From NCBI RefSeq assembly GCF_035013165.1, contig NZ_JAYGJQ010000001.1, positions 1,054,001-1,118,000 of the forward strand: a stretch of DNA of 64,000 nt. Direction: 5' to 3'. The notes beneath the pieces were generated by a model. That model was not told the DNA's origin. It saw only the letters and a program-made list of their open reading frames with translations, and ran no database searches. This DNA comes from Bacteriovorax sp. PP10. Its GTDB lineage: Bacteria > Bdellovibrionota > Bacteriovoracia > Bacteriovoracales > Bacteriovoracaceae. This document shows, piece by piece, positions 34,951-43,552 of the stretch (position 1 is the first letter of the stretch; each line of letters starts with the position of its first letter). The position numbers and the translations under genes were made by a program.

Positions 34951-36261
34951 TTAGTCGTTATCATCTATTGGATCTGTTAGAAATGTTCGTCTCAACTCTA
35001 CAAAGTCTCTGTATAGATCAAGCATAGGGTCATCTTTACTTTGCCACCTTCTGCTTTCTTCAAAAAATTTATATATAGGAGAATCTTTTGGAGGCGTGTG
35101 AGTAACAGCATACGACCAATCACTGTATTTTATATCGCGTAGTCGTAGAAGCATTGTTTGAAAAACGGCCAATCCGTCCTTTGAAGCCACTTGCACGTAG
35201 TCTCCATCATCTCCTGGAAGACCTCTTGAAATCATGGGTAAAACAGATTGTACTATGTCATGAAAAATATTACTTCTTGGATCGATAGAATGGCGGCCAG
35301 ACCCACCCAGTGAGACATAATACTTATTAATATTAGATGCTAATTCCATTCTTGTTGTTTCCAATTCTTCAATGCTAAACCCATTTAAGTATTTTTTCAT
35401 CTCTTCAAGAGTGACCTGAGAAGGATTCTTTCTCATTTCATCTGAAATTTTTAGTGTTTTCATTAATGCTTCATCATCTTTTATGTAGACCATTCCCTCT
35501 TTGAAGAAAGAAGCTCTTTTTGCTTGATTCACTGTTAAGCGGGATTGATCAGTTAATGCCAGCTTTTTAACTTCTTTCATATACTCTGGAGAATCAATGA
35601 ATCCGGTGAAATGGGCAAGGTCATGTTCAAACGCTGAGATATCATTTATCGTATGCTCATCGTTACCAACGGGAAAATAGCCTTCTTTCGCCATTGCATT
35701 CAAGGTTTCAGGTGAAATAATATTTCGCTCTATAACAGCATCATCGGGAATTTCTTTTCCGAAACTTTTCCAAAGAAGATTTCCATCAGGCTTTTTAAAA
35801 ACAAATGCAGGTAAAAGGACGTCTTCTCTTTTAACGACATTCGTACTAACAAGATTATCCATGTACTTAGTGTATTGATCGATAATCGTACCTACAGTAT
35901 TCTCGGTTTTTTCACCGGGCCTAATGTTAAACACTTTTTTCAACACCTCGACATGAGGCATACCTTCTTTATAAATCTTATAACCAGTATATTTATATGG
36001 AGTTGTAAGCGCTTTATTAAATTCAAGCATGATGGACTTATCTAGGTCATTCCAAGTTTTGGCAGAATAGGCGCTGATGTTTGGTGTACCTGCTACTGTA
36101 AGCAAAGAGTATATAATATCCCTGCATGTTTTTTCAGACGTGGGCTCTCTGGTAGTATCGAATGAATGATTTGTGAAGGTATCTATTTCTTTATTAATTG
36201 GTTTATGTGAGCAGCTTGCTATTAAGCAAAAAGTTACGGGAGCATAAAATAATTTCTTCAC
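34951..36261 (-). CDS. lipoprotein, unknown function
   Basis: A GTG start with AGGAG 8 bases upstream gives a short signal peptide with lipobox LIASC (Cys17). The mature part of about 420 residues is soluble and mostly helical, with an internal HDLAHFTGFIDSPEYMKE segment and a GRHSIDPRSNIFHDIVQ segment. I find no family. The early TCRDIIYSLL resembles the TCQEIIKAFF of the lipoprotein at 43553, but the rest does not align by eye. Flanked on both sides by related hairpins. Possibly an accessory surface protein. Confidence 0.7.
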   Translation of the reverse strand: MKKLFYAPVTFCLIASCSHKPINKEIDTFTNHSFDTTREPTSEKTCRDIIYSLLTVAGTPNISAYSAKTWNDLDKSIMLEFNKALTTPYKYTGYKIYKEGMPHVEVLKKVFNIRPGEKTENTVGTIIDQYTKYMDNLVSTNVVKREDVLLPAFVFKKPDGNLLWKSFGKEIPDDAVIERNIISPETLNAMAKEGYFPVGNDEHTINDISAFEHDLAHFTGFIDSPEYMKEVKKLALTDQSRLTVNQAKRASFFKEGMVYIKDDEALMKTLKISDEMRKNPSQVTLEEMKKYLNGFSIEELETTRMELASNINKYYVSLGGSGRHSIDPRSNIFHDIVQSVLPMISRGLPGDDGDYVQVASKDGLAVFQTMLLRLRDIKYSDWSYAVTHTPPKDSPIYKFFEESRRWQSKDDPMLDLYRDFVELRRTFLTDPIDDND

Positions 36262-36380
36262 AAGATTCTCCTGAGCGAATTTTATACATTATCGGCTGTT
36301 CATAAATAAAAATTAAATTTAAAAACCGCATAGTATATCAGTGAAATTGGGCTGTTATGTGTTTGGGAAGTCTTAGAAAG

Positions 36381-36412
36381 AAACGGCCATCGGTTTGAAG
36401 CGATAGCCGTTT
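36381..36412 (-). terminator. terminator-like hairpin (related-hairpin family)
   Basis: AAACGGCCATCG / CGATAGCCGTTT with loop GTTTGAAG and one C-A mismatch, after the stop of the minus-strand Cys-rich protein gene. The sequence is close to the hairpin at 34897. Confidence 0.6.
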
Positions 36413-36451
36413 AGAATAGCTTTATTTTTGATTCATTATCATCGCTGTGAA

Positions 36452-36868
36452 CTACTCACGAACGCAAATACCGCGAGAGTAAGATCCGAAAAAACCATAC
36501 GAGTAGCCGTTATGTATGCGTGTAGACTTTGACAGTTTCACTTGTTTTGAATCAGAAGCGCAAGAGTCAGAAAATCCTCCCATAGTAGGTTGTTCGCAGT
36601 TCGGAGCATATGCACTACATACGACTTCATCTGTTGCGATACCTGGTCCAGTTGGGTTCTTTGGATCTTGAACTAAGAAATATTCACAAAGGGGTTCTTG
36701 CGAATCAAGGTTGCAGCCAATTTTCGTTAGAGCATCTGTCACATTTTTTTTGCATGCTTGAATCGATGATTTTCCTTCACATGTCAGCCTCATGCTTGTT
36801 GAAGCATGAACAGCAGCAGTGGAAAAACATAGAAAAGTAATAAAGCTTAATGATCTTAGAGTTTTCAT
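36452..36868 (-). CDS. small secreted Cys-containing protein, unknown function
   Basis: Start at the ATG at 36868 with AGGAG upstream; earlier in-frame starts lack an RBS. A signal peptide ends at AVHAST. The mature part (about 120 residues) has nine Cys: CEGKSSIQACKKN, GCNLDSQEPLCEYF, VVCSAYAPNCEQ, DSCASDS and RGICVRE, implying disulfide bonding in the periplasm or outside the cell. No family recognised. Confidence 0.7.
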   Translation of the reverse strand: MKTLRSLSFITFLCFSTAAVHASTSMRLTCEGKSSIQACKKNVTDALTKIGCNLDSQEPLCEYFLVQDPKNPTGPGIATDEVVCSAYAPNCEQPTMGGFSDSCASDSKQVKLSKSTRIHNGYSYGFFGSYSRGICVRE

Positions 36869-37088
36869 AAAATCTCCTAATCTGTTCAGTGTCCCATTTT
36901 TATGTGGGATCACAGTACCGTCTTGTCGTTGTTAATTTTGTTTATAGTTACATATTCAAAAATAATGTGTTGATTTCGTGTAAAAAAGAGTCACACGAAA
37001 AAGTGGGGAGCTATTACTTATTTAAATATAAGCATCATGATGAAAAATTTATAGATAAGTTTGCAGTTGGAGAGGGAAGACTCTTAAG

Positions 37089-37730
37089 CTAGCCGGCTTC
37101 CACGTTCTTATAGTAGCTATCGATCGTGTGCTTCCAGGCCGGACGTACCAGGCATCGATTAAGATAGTTCCTAACATTATTATACGGTTGGAGCAGACTT
37201 TCATCTTGGATCACAGCGAGTACATGTGACATCAAAATGTCAGCGATGGTAAAGCTATCTGTAGCAACATACTGACGGCCTTCTAGCCAATGCTCCAGGT
37301 TCGAAAGGTGATGGTTGGCCCAACCTACCAAAAACTCTCGGTACTTTTTGCATCCATCATCTTTGGTCCAGTCAATCATTAAAATGTTCATCAGTGGTAT
37401 TTCAAGAGAGTTTGTGGCGACGAAACACCAGCGTACAACTTGTGATTCGGAAGCGAAGTCACTCGGGATAAGTTTCCCTGATTTCTTCGCGAGATAAATC
37501 AATATGGCACCCGACTCAGACAGTACTACACCATCATCATCGATAACTGGGATTTGTTGGAAAGGATTGAGTTTGCGGTAGGCTTCAGTATTCAGCTCAT
37601 GGGCCGGATGATCGATACCTTCAAGTTTAAATGGCATCTGCATTTCTTCAAGCGCCCAAAGAATCCGAAGATCGCGAGTGTTACCACGGGCCATCGCATT
37701 TACTTTCTTAAAACCATAGAGCTTCAGCAT
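37089..37730 (-). CDS. glutathione S-transferase
   Basis: A cytoplasmic GST with the N-terminal thioredoxin-fold (LKLYGFKKVNAMARGNTRDLRILWALEE, NPFQQIPVIDDDGVVLSESGAILIYLA) and the all-helical C-terminal domain (SFTIADILMSHVL). The PxP cis-proline region IPVIDD and the glutathione-binding E-S pair LSESGAIL are present. Length 213 is normal. Role: conjugation of glutathione to electrophiles. Start ATG at 37730 lacks a strong RBS. It stands alone. Confidence 0.92.
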   Translation of the reverse strand: MLKLYGFKKVNAMARGNTRDLRILWALEEMQMPFKLEGIDHPAHELNTEAYRKLNPFQQIPVIDDDGVVLSESGAILIYLAKKSGKLIPSDFASESQVVRWCFVATNSLEIPLMNILMIDWTKDDGCKKYREFLVGWANHHLSNLEHWLEGRQYVATDSFTIADILMSHVLAVIQDESLLQPYNNVRNYLNRCLVRPAWKHTIDSYYKNVEAG

Positions 37731-37834
37731 ATTTATACCTTAATTAAGTTGAGCGATATTCTTCTGCTGATTTTAATCTTCTATAAATTTAGTTGTCAAT
37801 TAAGACGTAATTTTAAATTTATTTATAAAATACA

Positions 37835-37855
37835 CGGCCATTGCCTAGAAGCGAT
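37835..37855. repeat. decayed third copy of the CGGCCAT...GAAGCGAT element
   Basis: CGGCCATTGCCTAGAAGCGAT matches the hairpin element at 36384-36404 (CGGCCATCGGTTTGAAGCGAT) at 16 of 21 positions but lacks the closing arm. It lies in the gap between the GST gene and pagP. Confidence 0.4.
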
Positions 37856-37921
37856 CTATTCTACTAAACTACAAAATTAAAAATAAAAGCAATTAGTAAA
37901 AATCCTAAAAATAAATCAAGG

Positions 37922-37927
37922 TATAAT
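37922..37927 (+). promoter_or_regulatory. -10 box of a possible pagP promoter
   Basis: A perfect TATAAT 28 bases before the pagP start; no good -35 box is seen at the usual spacing, so an activator may be needed or the match is chance in A+T-rich DNA. Confidence 0.35.
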
Positions 37928-37954
37928 AAACTTACTTATTAGTAAGGACGACCA

Positions 37955-38599
37955 TTGAAGTTAAGTATCTTGATTTTAGCAATTATGTTCACGTCTATGT
38001 CATCTTTCTCTCAAGATCAGGTTGTTGAAGAACAAAATGAATTGGCCGAAAAAGAGCATGTTGAAACATCTCAAGCAAGCCAGAACTTTGCACAAAGGTG
38101 GTGGAATGCTTCAAGAAATAAAGTCACAAGAATTTACGATGAAGGAAAGAATGATTTCTACCTAACCCTATACGCCTATCATGATAGATTTACTTATACG
38201 CCAGAGAAGTTAAAAGAACTTAATGAAGGAGCGTATGGTTTTGGATTTGGAAGATCTATCCTCAACGAAAAAGGCAATTCTGAAATGTTGTTTGCGATGA
38301 CTCACCTTGATTCACATAGTGATTTGCAAGTTAATGTTGGATACGCATGGGTGAAGAATTTTAATTTTATAGGAAATTCTAAATTAGGTGTTGGATATGC
38401 TGCTGGTTTAGTCTCAAGATCAGATTTTGCAAATCGAATTCCTATTCCATTCGTTTTGCCAATGGGGACGATTGATCTTGGAAATGGAACTGTGAATTTG
38501 ATTCTTATTCCAAAGCTTAATGATGGGATAAATAATGGTAACGTTTTATTTATTTTTGCAAAATTCTCTTGGGATAGAAAAAAAGAAGTAACTTTCTAG
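37955..38599 (+). CDS. pagP: lipid A palmitoyltransferase PagP
   Basis: An outer-membrane enzyme that moves a palmitate from phospholipid to lipid A. After the signal peptide (ending SFSQ-D), an amphipathic helix (FAQRWWNASRNKVTRIY) precedes the eight-strand barrel. The match to PagP is strong along the chain: TLYAYHDRFTYTPEKLKELNE with the catalytic His76, FAMTHLDSHSDLQ with Asp119-Ser120, VGYAAGLVSRSDFANRIPIPFVLP, and a C-terminal NGNVLFIFAKFSW. A TTG start has AAGGA 7 bases upstream. In other bacteria PagP strengthens the outer membrane against antimicrobial peptides. It is transcribed alone. Confidence 0.92.
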   Translation: MKLSILILAIMFTSMSSFSQDQVVEEQNELAEKEHVETSQASQNFAQRWWNASRNKVTRIYDEGKNDFYLTLYAYHDRFTYTPEKLKELNEGAYGFGFGRSILNEKGNSEMLFAMTHLDSHSDLQVNVGYAWVKNFNFIGNSKLGVGYAAGLVSRSDFANRIPIPFVLPMGTIDLGNGTVNLILIPKLNDGINNGNVLFIFAKFSWDRKKEVTF

Positions 38600-38663
38600 T
38601 ACAAATCTTTATAAAAAATGAAGTTGTCAGCATACAGTCGCGCCATGCTACTGTCCTCGATAG

Positions 38664-40007
38664 ATGAATTCATTTAAGTATATTTTTTGGCTATTCATTT
38701 TCTTTACGGCCAGGGCCTTTGCTCTGAATGTCGCAGTTATTGGCGCTGGAGCATCTGGATTAACTGCTGCACACTATCTTAAAGAGCAGGGACACTCCGT
38801 TACGATTTTTGAAAAGAATGACCGCGTTGGTGGCAAGGTTTATAGTTTTAAAATTGATGATACAAAGATTGAGCTTGGCGCACTTCTTGTGACTCAAGAA
38901 TTTACAACAATCAATTCTCTTGTTCGAATTTATGGTCCACAAACTCAGATACTTCCTTCGAAAATATTGTTCTTAGATGAAAACAATCACTGGAGAAATT
39001 TTAAAGGATATTCTGCTGTCGGCCCTGTTCGCACTTTGATTCAATATAAAAAGCTGTTGAAAATATATAAGCGCTTTCCTGAACTTGATACTCCTCAGCT
39101 TATTTATTCTATTCATTCCGATTTGTTTCTTCCCCTGGATAAATTTGCAAAGAAATACGGTTTCGATGAAGTACTTCCACCATTTGTTATGAGTCTCAGT
39201 GCTTCTGGGTATCTCTATCCTGAAGTGATTCCTGCGTATTATGCTTTGAAGTTAATTAAAACGATCGCACCGGTAGGACTTCAGGGTTATATCGAAAATC
39301 TTAGGCCGCATAGTTCACCATATATCAAAGGACTTCGATATTTTAAAAATGGTTATTCAGAGCTCTGGGAAAATATGGCCTCGCATTTTGATGTCAAATT
39401 GAATGAGGAAGTACTTTCGATTGAAGATGGAAAATTAGTTACGACAAAAGGTTCATATCAGTTTGATAAAGTTATCATCTCAACAGATATTCCAACTGCA
39501 AGATCTATTATTATGAAACCTTCAAAGGAATTGAATGTATTTGCAGATAGTCTTACGAATCATAGGTTTCTCATTTCCGTAATTAAGACAAAAGATTTAG
39601 CAGGTAAGGCACAGCATTCTTTTTTCTTTTATCCCAATATGACCGTTTCAAGAATCAATCATATCCAATCGATGGTTAATTTCTGGAATAATGATGAGCT
39701 GTATGTGACGTATCAGAGTCTTGATGACAAGATTAGTTGGGAAGAAGCAGAAGAAGTTTTGAGTAGGGATCTCTCAATTACGTTAGGAATAAATAAAATT
39801 GAAATACTGAAGAAAGTAGAGTGGCCATACTTTCACCATATCCCGGTTGGAATATTTACGGGAGAAGTCGCTTTGGCGTTAAAAAATCTTCAAGGGCAGG
39901 ATGGGATATATTTCATTGGAGAATCACTTAACTTTGAAGCAACAGAATCAGTTGCACAGAATGCGAAATGGGTTGTAGAAAAATATTTTCGAATACAAGG
40001 ACGTTAA
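38664..40007 (+). CDS. exported FAD-dependent amine oxidase-like oxidoreductase
   Basis: The Rossmann FAD site is clear: NVAVIGAGASGLTAAHYLKEQGHSVTIFEKNDRVGGKVYS, and the C-terminal FAD motif GIYFIGESLNFEATESVAQNA. This is the flavin amine oxidase / protoporphyrinogen oxidase-like fold (447 residues). A hydrophobic N-terminus (YIFWLFIFFTARAFAL) precedes it immediately, resembling a Sec signal peptide and not a twin-arginine one, which is unusual for a FAD enzyme. It could be exported and loaded with FAD outside or be membrane-anchored. Substrate unknown. RBS poor. Confidence 0.85.
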   Translation: MNSFKYIFWLFIFFTARAFALNVAVIGAGASGLTAAHYLKEQGHSVTIFEKNDRVGGKVYSFKIDDTKIELGALLVTQEFTTINSLVRIYGPQTQILPSKILFLDENNHWRNFKGYSAVGPVRTLIQYKKLLKIYKRFPELDTPQLIYSIHSDLFLPLDKFAKKYGFDEVLPPFVMSLSASGYLYPEVIPAYYALKLIKTIAPVGLQGYIENLRPHSSPYIKGLRYFKNGYSELWENMASHFDVKLNEEVLSIEDGKLVTTKGSYQFDKVIISTDIPTARSIIMKPSKELNVFADSLTNHRFLISVIKTKDLAGKAQHSFFFYPNMTVSRINHIQSMVNFWNNDELYVTYQSLDDKISWEEAEEVLSRDLSITLGINKIEILKKVEWPYFHHIPVGIFTGEVALALKNLQGQDGIYFIGESLNFEATESVAQNAKWVVEKYFRIQGR

Positions 40008-40017
40008 AAAATAAATG

Positions 40018-40029
40018 ACTCATATGAGT
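40018..40029. repeat. 12-bp palindrome in SBP promoter region
   Basis: ACTCATATGAGT is perfect. A second TGACT...AGTCA dyad lies at 40056-40071, and the TGACTCATA core is directly repeated 40 bases apart (40016 and 40056). Confidence 0.4.
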
Positions 40030-40054
40030 TTTATCTTTCGCAAATTTTAAAAAG

Positions 40055-40083
40055 TTGACTCATACCAGTCATAATTTTAAAAT
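40055..40083 (+). promoter_or_regulatory. strong sigma-70-type promoter, leaderless arrangement, with operator-like dyad
   Basis: TTGACT, exactly 17 bases, TAAAAT, ending 6 bases before the ATG at 40090. Transcription would start at the start codon. A TGACT-CATACC-AGTCA dyad covers the -35 box and part of the spacer, a position suited to repression. Confidence 0.6.
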
Positions 40084-40089
40084 ACCTCT

Positions 40090-40881
40090 ATGGGTATTAA
40101 AAAATATTTTTTCAGTTTGTTAGTTCTCATTCCTTTGTTGGGACAGGCCGCAGTTACTGAAGTTACCATTTATTCAGATGATTCTTATAGTCCTTATTCC
40201 TATTCTGACAAAAATGGAAAGGCCGTTGGTATTTACACTCAAATTATTAAAGAAGCCTTTAAATTAATGCCCGAATATAAGTTGAAAATTATTCCACTCC
40301 CGTGGAAGCGAGCGATGATATCGTTGGAAAAGAAAGAGGTCATTGCTGTTTATCCTCCTTACTATCGGCCGAGCGAGAGACCTTTTATTGGTGAGTATTC
40401 CGAACCACTCCTGACCGAAAATATTATTGTGGTGGCAAGAAAAGATCGTGAAAACTATAAACTTAAATCATGGCCCAAGGACTGGCTTGATAAAAAAATT
40501 GGAATTTTCCTAGGGACTATCGACATCGCTGGTCCTGAGTTTACAAAGGCATATCACGATAAAAAAGTATCGATTGTCGAAACTAAGGGCAATGAAGAAA
40601 ATCTTTTTAAATTAGGAAGCGGTGAAATTGATGCTTATGTGAACGATCGTATTGCGATTTTCCATACGTTAAAAAATCTTAAAAGAAAAAATATGTGGCC
40701 AAAAAATTTTTCTGAAATTGAAGAAGTTGCCATCGTTTCAGCAGAGCAAGGCTACCTCGCATTTGCCAATCCCGATCCAAAATTTCCTTATCAAAAGGAC
40801 TTAATTTTAAAGTTCAATAAGGCCATCGAAAAAATGAAAAAAGAGAATCGAATTAAGGCGATTGTCGATCAGTCACTGTAG
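40090..40881 (+). CDS. periplasmic solute-binding protein (family 3)
   Basis: A signal peptide (ending LLGQAAV) precedes a bacterial extracellular solute-binding protein family 3 domain (TIYSDDSYSPYSYSDKNGKAVGIYTQIIKEAF ... DKKIGIFLGTIDI ... GEIDAYVNDRIAIF). Such proteins bind polar amino acids or related small molecules. No permease or ATPase gene is nearby, so it may serve a chemoreceptor or a distant transporter. Length 263 is normal. The gene lies directly downstream of a clear promoter with no leader. Confidence 0.88.
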   Translation: MGIKKYFFSLLVLIPLLGQAAVTEVTIYSDDSYSPYSYSDKNGKAVGIYTQIIKEAFKLMPEYKLKIIPLPWKRAMISLEKKEVIAVYPPYYRPSERPFIGEYSEPLLTENIIVVARKDRENYKLKSWPKDWLDKKIGIFLGTIDIAGPEFTKAYHDKKVSIVETKGNEENLFKLGSGEIDAYVNDRIAIFHTLKNLKRKNMWPKNFSEIEEVAIVSAEQGYLAFANPDPKFPYQKDLILKFNKAIEKMKKENRIKAIVDQSL

Positions 40882-41044
40882 TGTCCTTGTTCTAATTTTT
40901 AATTTCTATAAACTCCAGTGATTACAAATAAGTTTAATAAACGAATTGTTTTTAGTGTGGGATATTTCTGCAAATAGCCAGCAAAAATCCTGAATTATGC
41001 TATCATTAATAGGATTAAATGAATCTAAGGATGGATGAATTCTA

Positions 41045-42484
41045 ATGCTCAAAATACTCCCACTTACCACATTAATAGCTAGCTTGTTTTCGACTGGACT
41101 CTTTGCTCAATCACTTCAGCAAGAGGCCTTGGCCCTGGCCCAAAAATACCATCTCTCAACTGATAAATTGTCGGTGTTAACCGTTAAGGTCGGAAACAAA
41201 AAAGAGACTTTAATAAATATCAATGCAGATAAAAAACTGACACTCGCTTCGTTATCAAAAATTGTCACTTCATACGCTGTTCTTAAAAACTTTCCTCCCA
41301 CTTATCAATTTGTCACAAGAATAAAAACGGATGGGAAAATTGAAAATCATACTCTTCAAGGAAATCTCTATCTAGTTGGAGGAGGCGATCCTTCTTTTAG
41401 TAGCGAAGGTATGAATTATCTAGCTCAAGCATTAAAGAAAAAAGGAATAAAAAAAATCACTGGAGACATCATTGTTGATGACTCGTATTTCGATAATATT
41501 CGTTATGACGAAAGCCGTGGAAAGATACGCGCTGACTTTATCTATGATGCTCCGGTTGGAGCGATGTCTTATAACTGGAACACGATTCGTATTAGCGTCC
41601 ATCCTTCTAATGTTGGAGGGGTTGCGAAAGTGGATATCTATCCTCCAAATGATTATGTCAAAGTTGTAGGTTCTGTAAAAACTATAAAAGGTAACGTAAA
41701 TGGCGTACGAGCTGAAAGACGTATGACTAAAAATGGTCAGAATATTCTTTTCTTAAAAGGACACTTAGGTAGAAGTTACGGAACTCTTGTATTTGAAAAA
41801 AATATCACTCATCCAGATATATGGTCAGGAAGAAATCTTCAGTACATATTAGGTAAAGAGGGGATAGCTCATGCTGGTAAAGTACAAAACAGTTTAGCTC
41901 CTAAGACGGCAACCTTGCTTGCTGAGTTTTCTGGAAAAGATATTTTAGGCCTTTTGACAGATCTTAACAAAGACTCTAATAATCACGTGGCCGAAATGCT
42001 TACGAAGGCCATTGCCGTTAAAAATCAAAAGATAGGTTCTATCGCAGAAGGAGTAAAGATCATCAATAATGAAACGAAATTACTTCCTATGAGAATGCAG
42101 GATTATTCATTTGTGAGCCCTTCTGGATTAAGCCCAGACAATCAAATCTCTTCTGCTAATATTCTTAAAATTTTTGAAGGTATTGCAGTTAATAAAAAAA
42201 CTCAAGATGTCTTTATGAAATCTCTTCCAGAGGCCGGAGTAGACGGCACTTTAAAAAAGAGAAAGATCGCTTCTACAAATGTTGAGTGGGTTAAGGCAAA
42301 AACAGGATTTATCACTGGTGCAGTCTCTCTTGGTGGTTATGCAAAGAAAAAAGATGGCACACTTGTGGCCTTTAGCTTTATTTACAATGGACCGGAGAAA
42401 GGAAGCCAGGTGACTCACTTTTATGATCAGCTGATTGCCGAAATTCTCGATAAAGATCAACCTAGTCCAATTGCTCAAAGATAA
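41045..42484 (+). CDS. dacB: D-alanyl-D-alanine carboxypeptidase/endopeptidase (PBP4, S13)
   Basis: Exported penicillin-binding protein. After the signal peptide (ending GLFAQSL), the three serine-DD-peptidase motifs appear in the PBP4 order: SLSK (Ser69-Lys72), SNN (KDSNNHVAEML), and KTG (VKAKTGFITG). The long insert between the first two motifs is the domain insertion of class C low-molecular-mass PBPs. It cuts D-Ala-D-Ala and cross-bridges in peptidoglycan; DacB enzymes make the prey round in Bdellovibrio, so a predatory role is plausible. It is convergent with the methyltransferase gene (2 bases between stops). Confidence 0.93.
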   Translation: MLKILPLTTLIASLFSTGLFAQSLQQEALALAQKYHLSTDKLSVLTVKVGNKKETLININADKKLTLASLSKIVTSYAVLKNFPPTYQFVTRIKTDGKIENHTLQGNLYLVGGGDPSFSSEGMNYLAQALKKKGIKKITGDIIVDDSYFDNIRYDESRGKIRADFIYDAPVGAMSYNWNTIRISVHPSNVGGVAKVDIYPPNDYVKVVGSVKTIKGNVNGVRAERRMTKNGQNILFLKGHLGRSYGTLVFEKNITHPDIWSGRNLQYILGKEGIAHAGKVQNSLAPKTATLLAEFSGKDILGLLTDLNKDSNNHVAEMLTKAIAVKNQKIGSIAEGVKIINNETKLLPMRMQDYSFVSPSGLSPDNQISSANILKIFEGIAVNKKTQDVFMKSLPEAGVDGTLKKRKIASTNVEWVKAKTGFITGAVSLGGYAKKKDGTLVAFSFIYNGPEKGSQVTHFYDQLIAEILDKDQPSPIAQR

Positions 42485-42486
42485 AT

Positions 42487-43344
42487 TTAAGTCGTTGCTA
42501 CTAAAAATTCTTCACCACTCGAGGGCTTCAGTCCATCGCTTCTTCCTGTGAAGTAGCGCTGAATAATATCATCTCTTGATATATGATTGGCCGTTTTGAA
42601 ACCGGCCTCGCGTGCTAACTCCATTATCTCTGACGGTGCAAAGAAGCTGATAAATGGCGTTCCTGCGGCACGTGCTCGCTCATACACCATTTGGTGCAAG
42701 GCCCTTTCTTCCGCATCAATAAGCTCTAGAGTAAGAATGAATGTCATCGCAAGAATAGAGCCTGGAGCAAATTTGGCAATCTGACGTAAGGTCATCAGGT
42801 TTGCTTCTTTCGAGAGATAGGGCGATACTCCAGTTGAGGCGATAAGCGCAGGCTTCTTTACATCAAATCCACTTGCTATCAATTTTTCCGGCCATGAATC
42901 ACCGGCTTCGAAATTGACGGGGACAAGATGCAAATTATCTGGGATACCAAAACCAAGTTCGGTTAAACGGCGTCGTTTCCAATCTTGTGTTTCAGGTTGA
43001 TCAATTTCAAAAATTTGAAGCTTAGATGCGAGATCAGGTCGACGTTGAGCAAACGTATCAAGGCCTGCTCCAAGAATGACATATTGATTAATTCCTTGAT
43101 TCATTTTTTCTATGACCAAGTCTTCGATCACGCGAGCACGACCCACGATTGATGCACGGTAACCGCTAGTGCCCTGTGGATGCATGTCTTGACGTTGTCG
43201 CCAGTCTGAATCAGGGTTTGCTAGCTGTAGTCCAATTTCGTCTTCAAGTATATGTGGTAACGAATCAACCTGAACATGCATGGCCCTCCATAGAGCGACT
43301 CTTACGGCCGAACTATCTGGTGCACTGGTTGGTTTGTTATCCAT
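42487..43344 (-). CDS. SAM-dependent methyltransferase, LCM/TIGR00027 type
   Basis: The leucine carboxyl methyltransferase family pattern is clear: SSAVRVALWRAMHVQVDSLPHI, YRASIVGRARVIEDLV, QYVILGAGLDTFAQRRPDL (SAM motif), IFEIDQPETQDWKRRRL, and FISFFAPSEIMELAREAGF. Members methylate small molecules or proteins, often in secondary metabolism. AGGAG lies upstream of the ATG. By eye the gene has somewhat more G+C in third positions than its neighbours, which could reflect transfer; this was not counted. No biosynthetic partner genes lie nearby. Confidence 0.88.
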   Translation of the reverse strand: MDNKPTSAPDSSAVRVALWRAMHVQVDSLPHILEDEIGLQLANPDSDWRQRQDMHPQGTSGYRASIVGRARVIEDLVIEKMNQGINQYVILGAGLDTFAQRRPDLASKLQIFEIDQPETQDWKRRRLTELGFGIPDNLHLVPVNFEAGDSWPEKLIASGFDVKKPALIASTGVSPYLSKEANLMTLRQIAKFAPGSILAMTFILTLELIDAEERALHQMVYERARAAGTPFISFFAPSEIMELAREAGFKTANHISRDDIIQRYFTGRSDGLKPSSGEEFLVATT

Positions 43345-43552
43345 GATGAACTCCTAATCAGAAAAATTATCAAATATAAGGCTACTGCCAAAGATTAATG
43401 ATGAAAAGATTCTCAATTTTGTTATTTTTTTATTGTTCACAACAGCAGCAGTAATCATCATTTCATAAACATAAGCTAGAATTGAGTAATCCTGATTGAT
43501 TTAGTCAAATATGATAAATTTTAACATTTATATGTTTAGCCGATAAACAAGC

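Noticed and set aside
36889-37092. A 67-codon plus-strand frame in the gap between the Cys-rich secreted gene and the GST gene
   Set aside because: No RBS, non-ATG start, no signal or family, and it runs into the end of the GST gene on the other strand; likely a chance frame in A+T-rich DNA.
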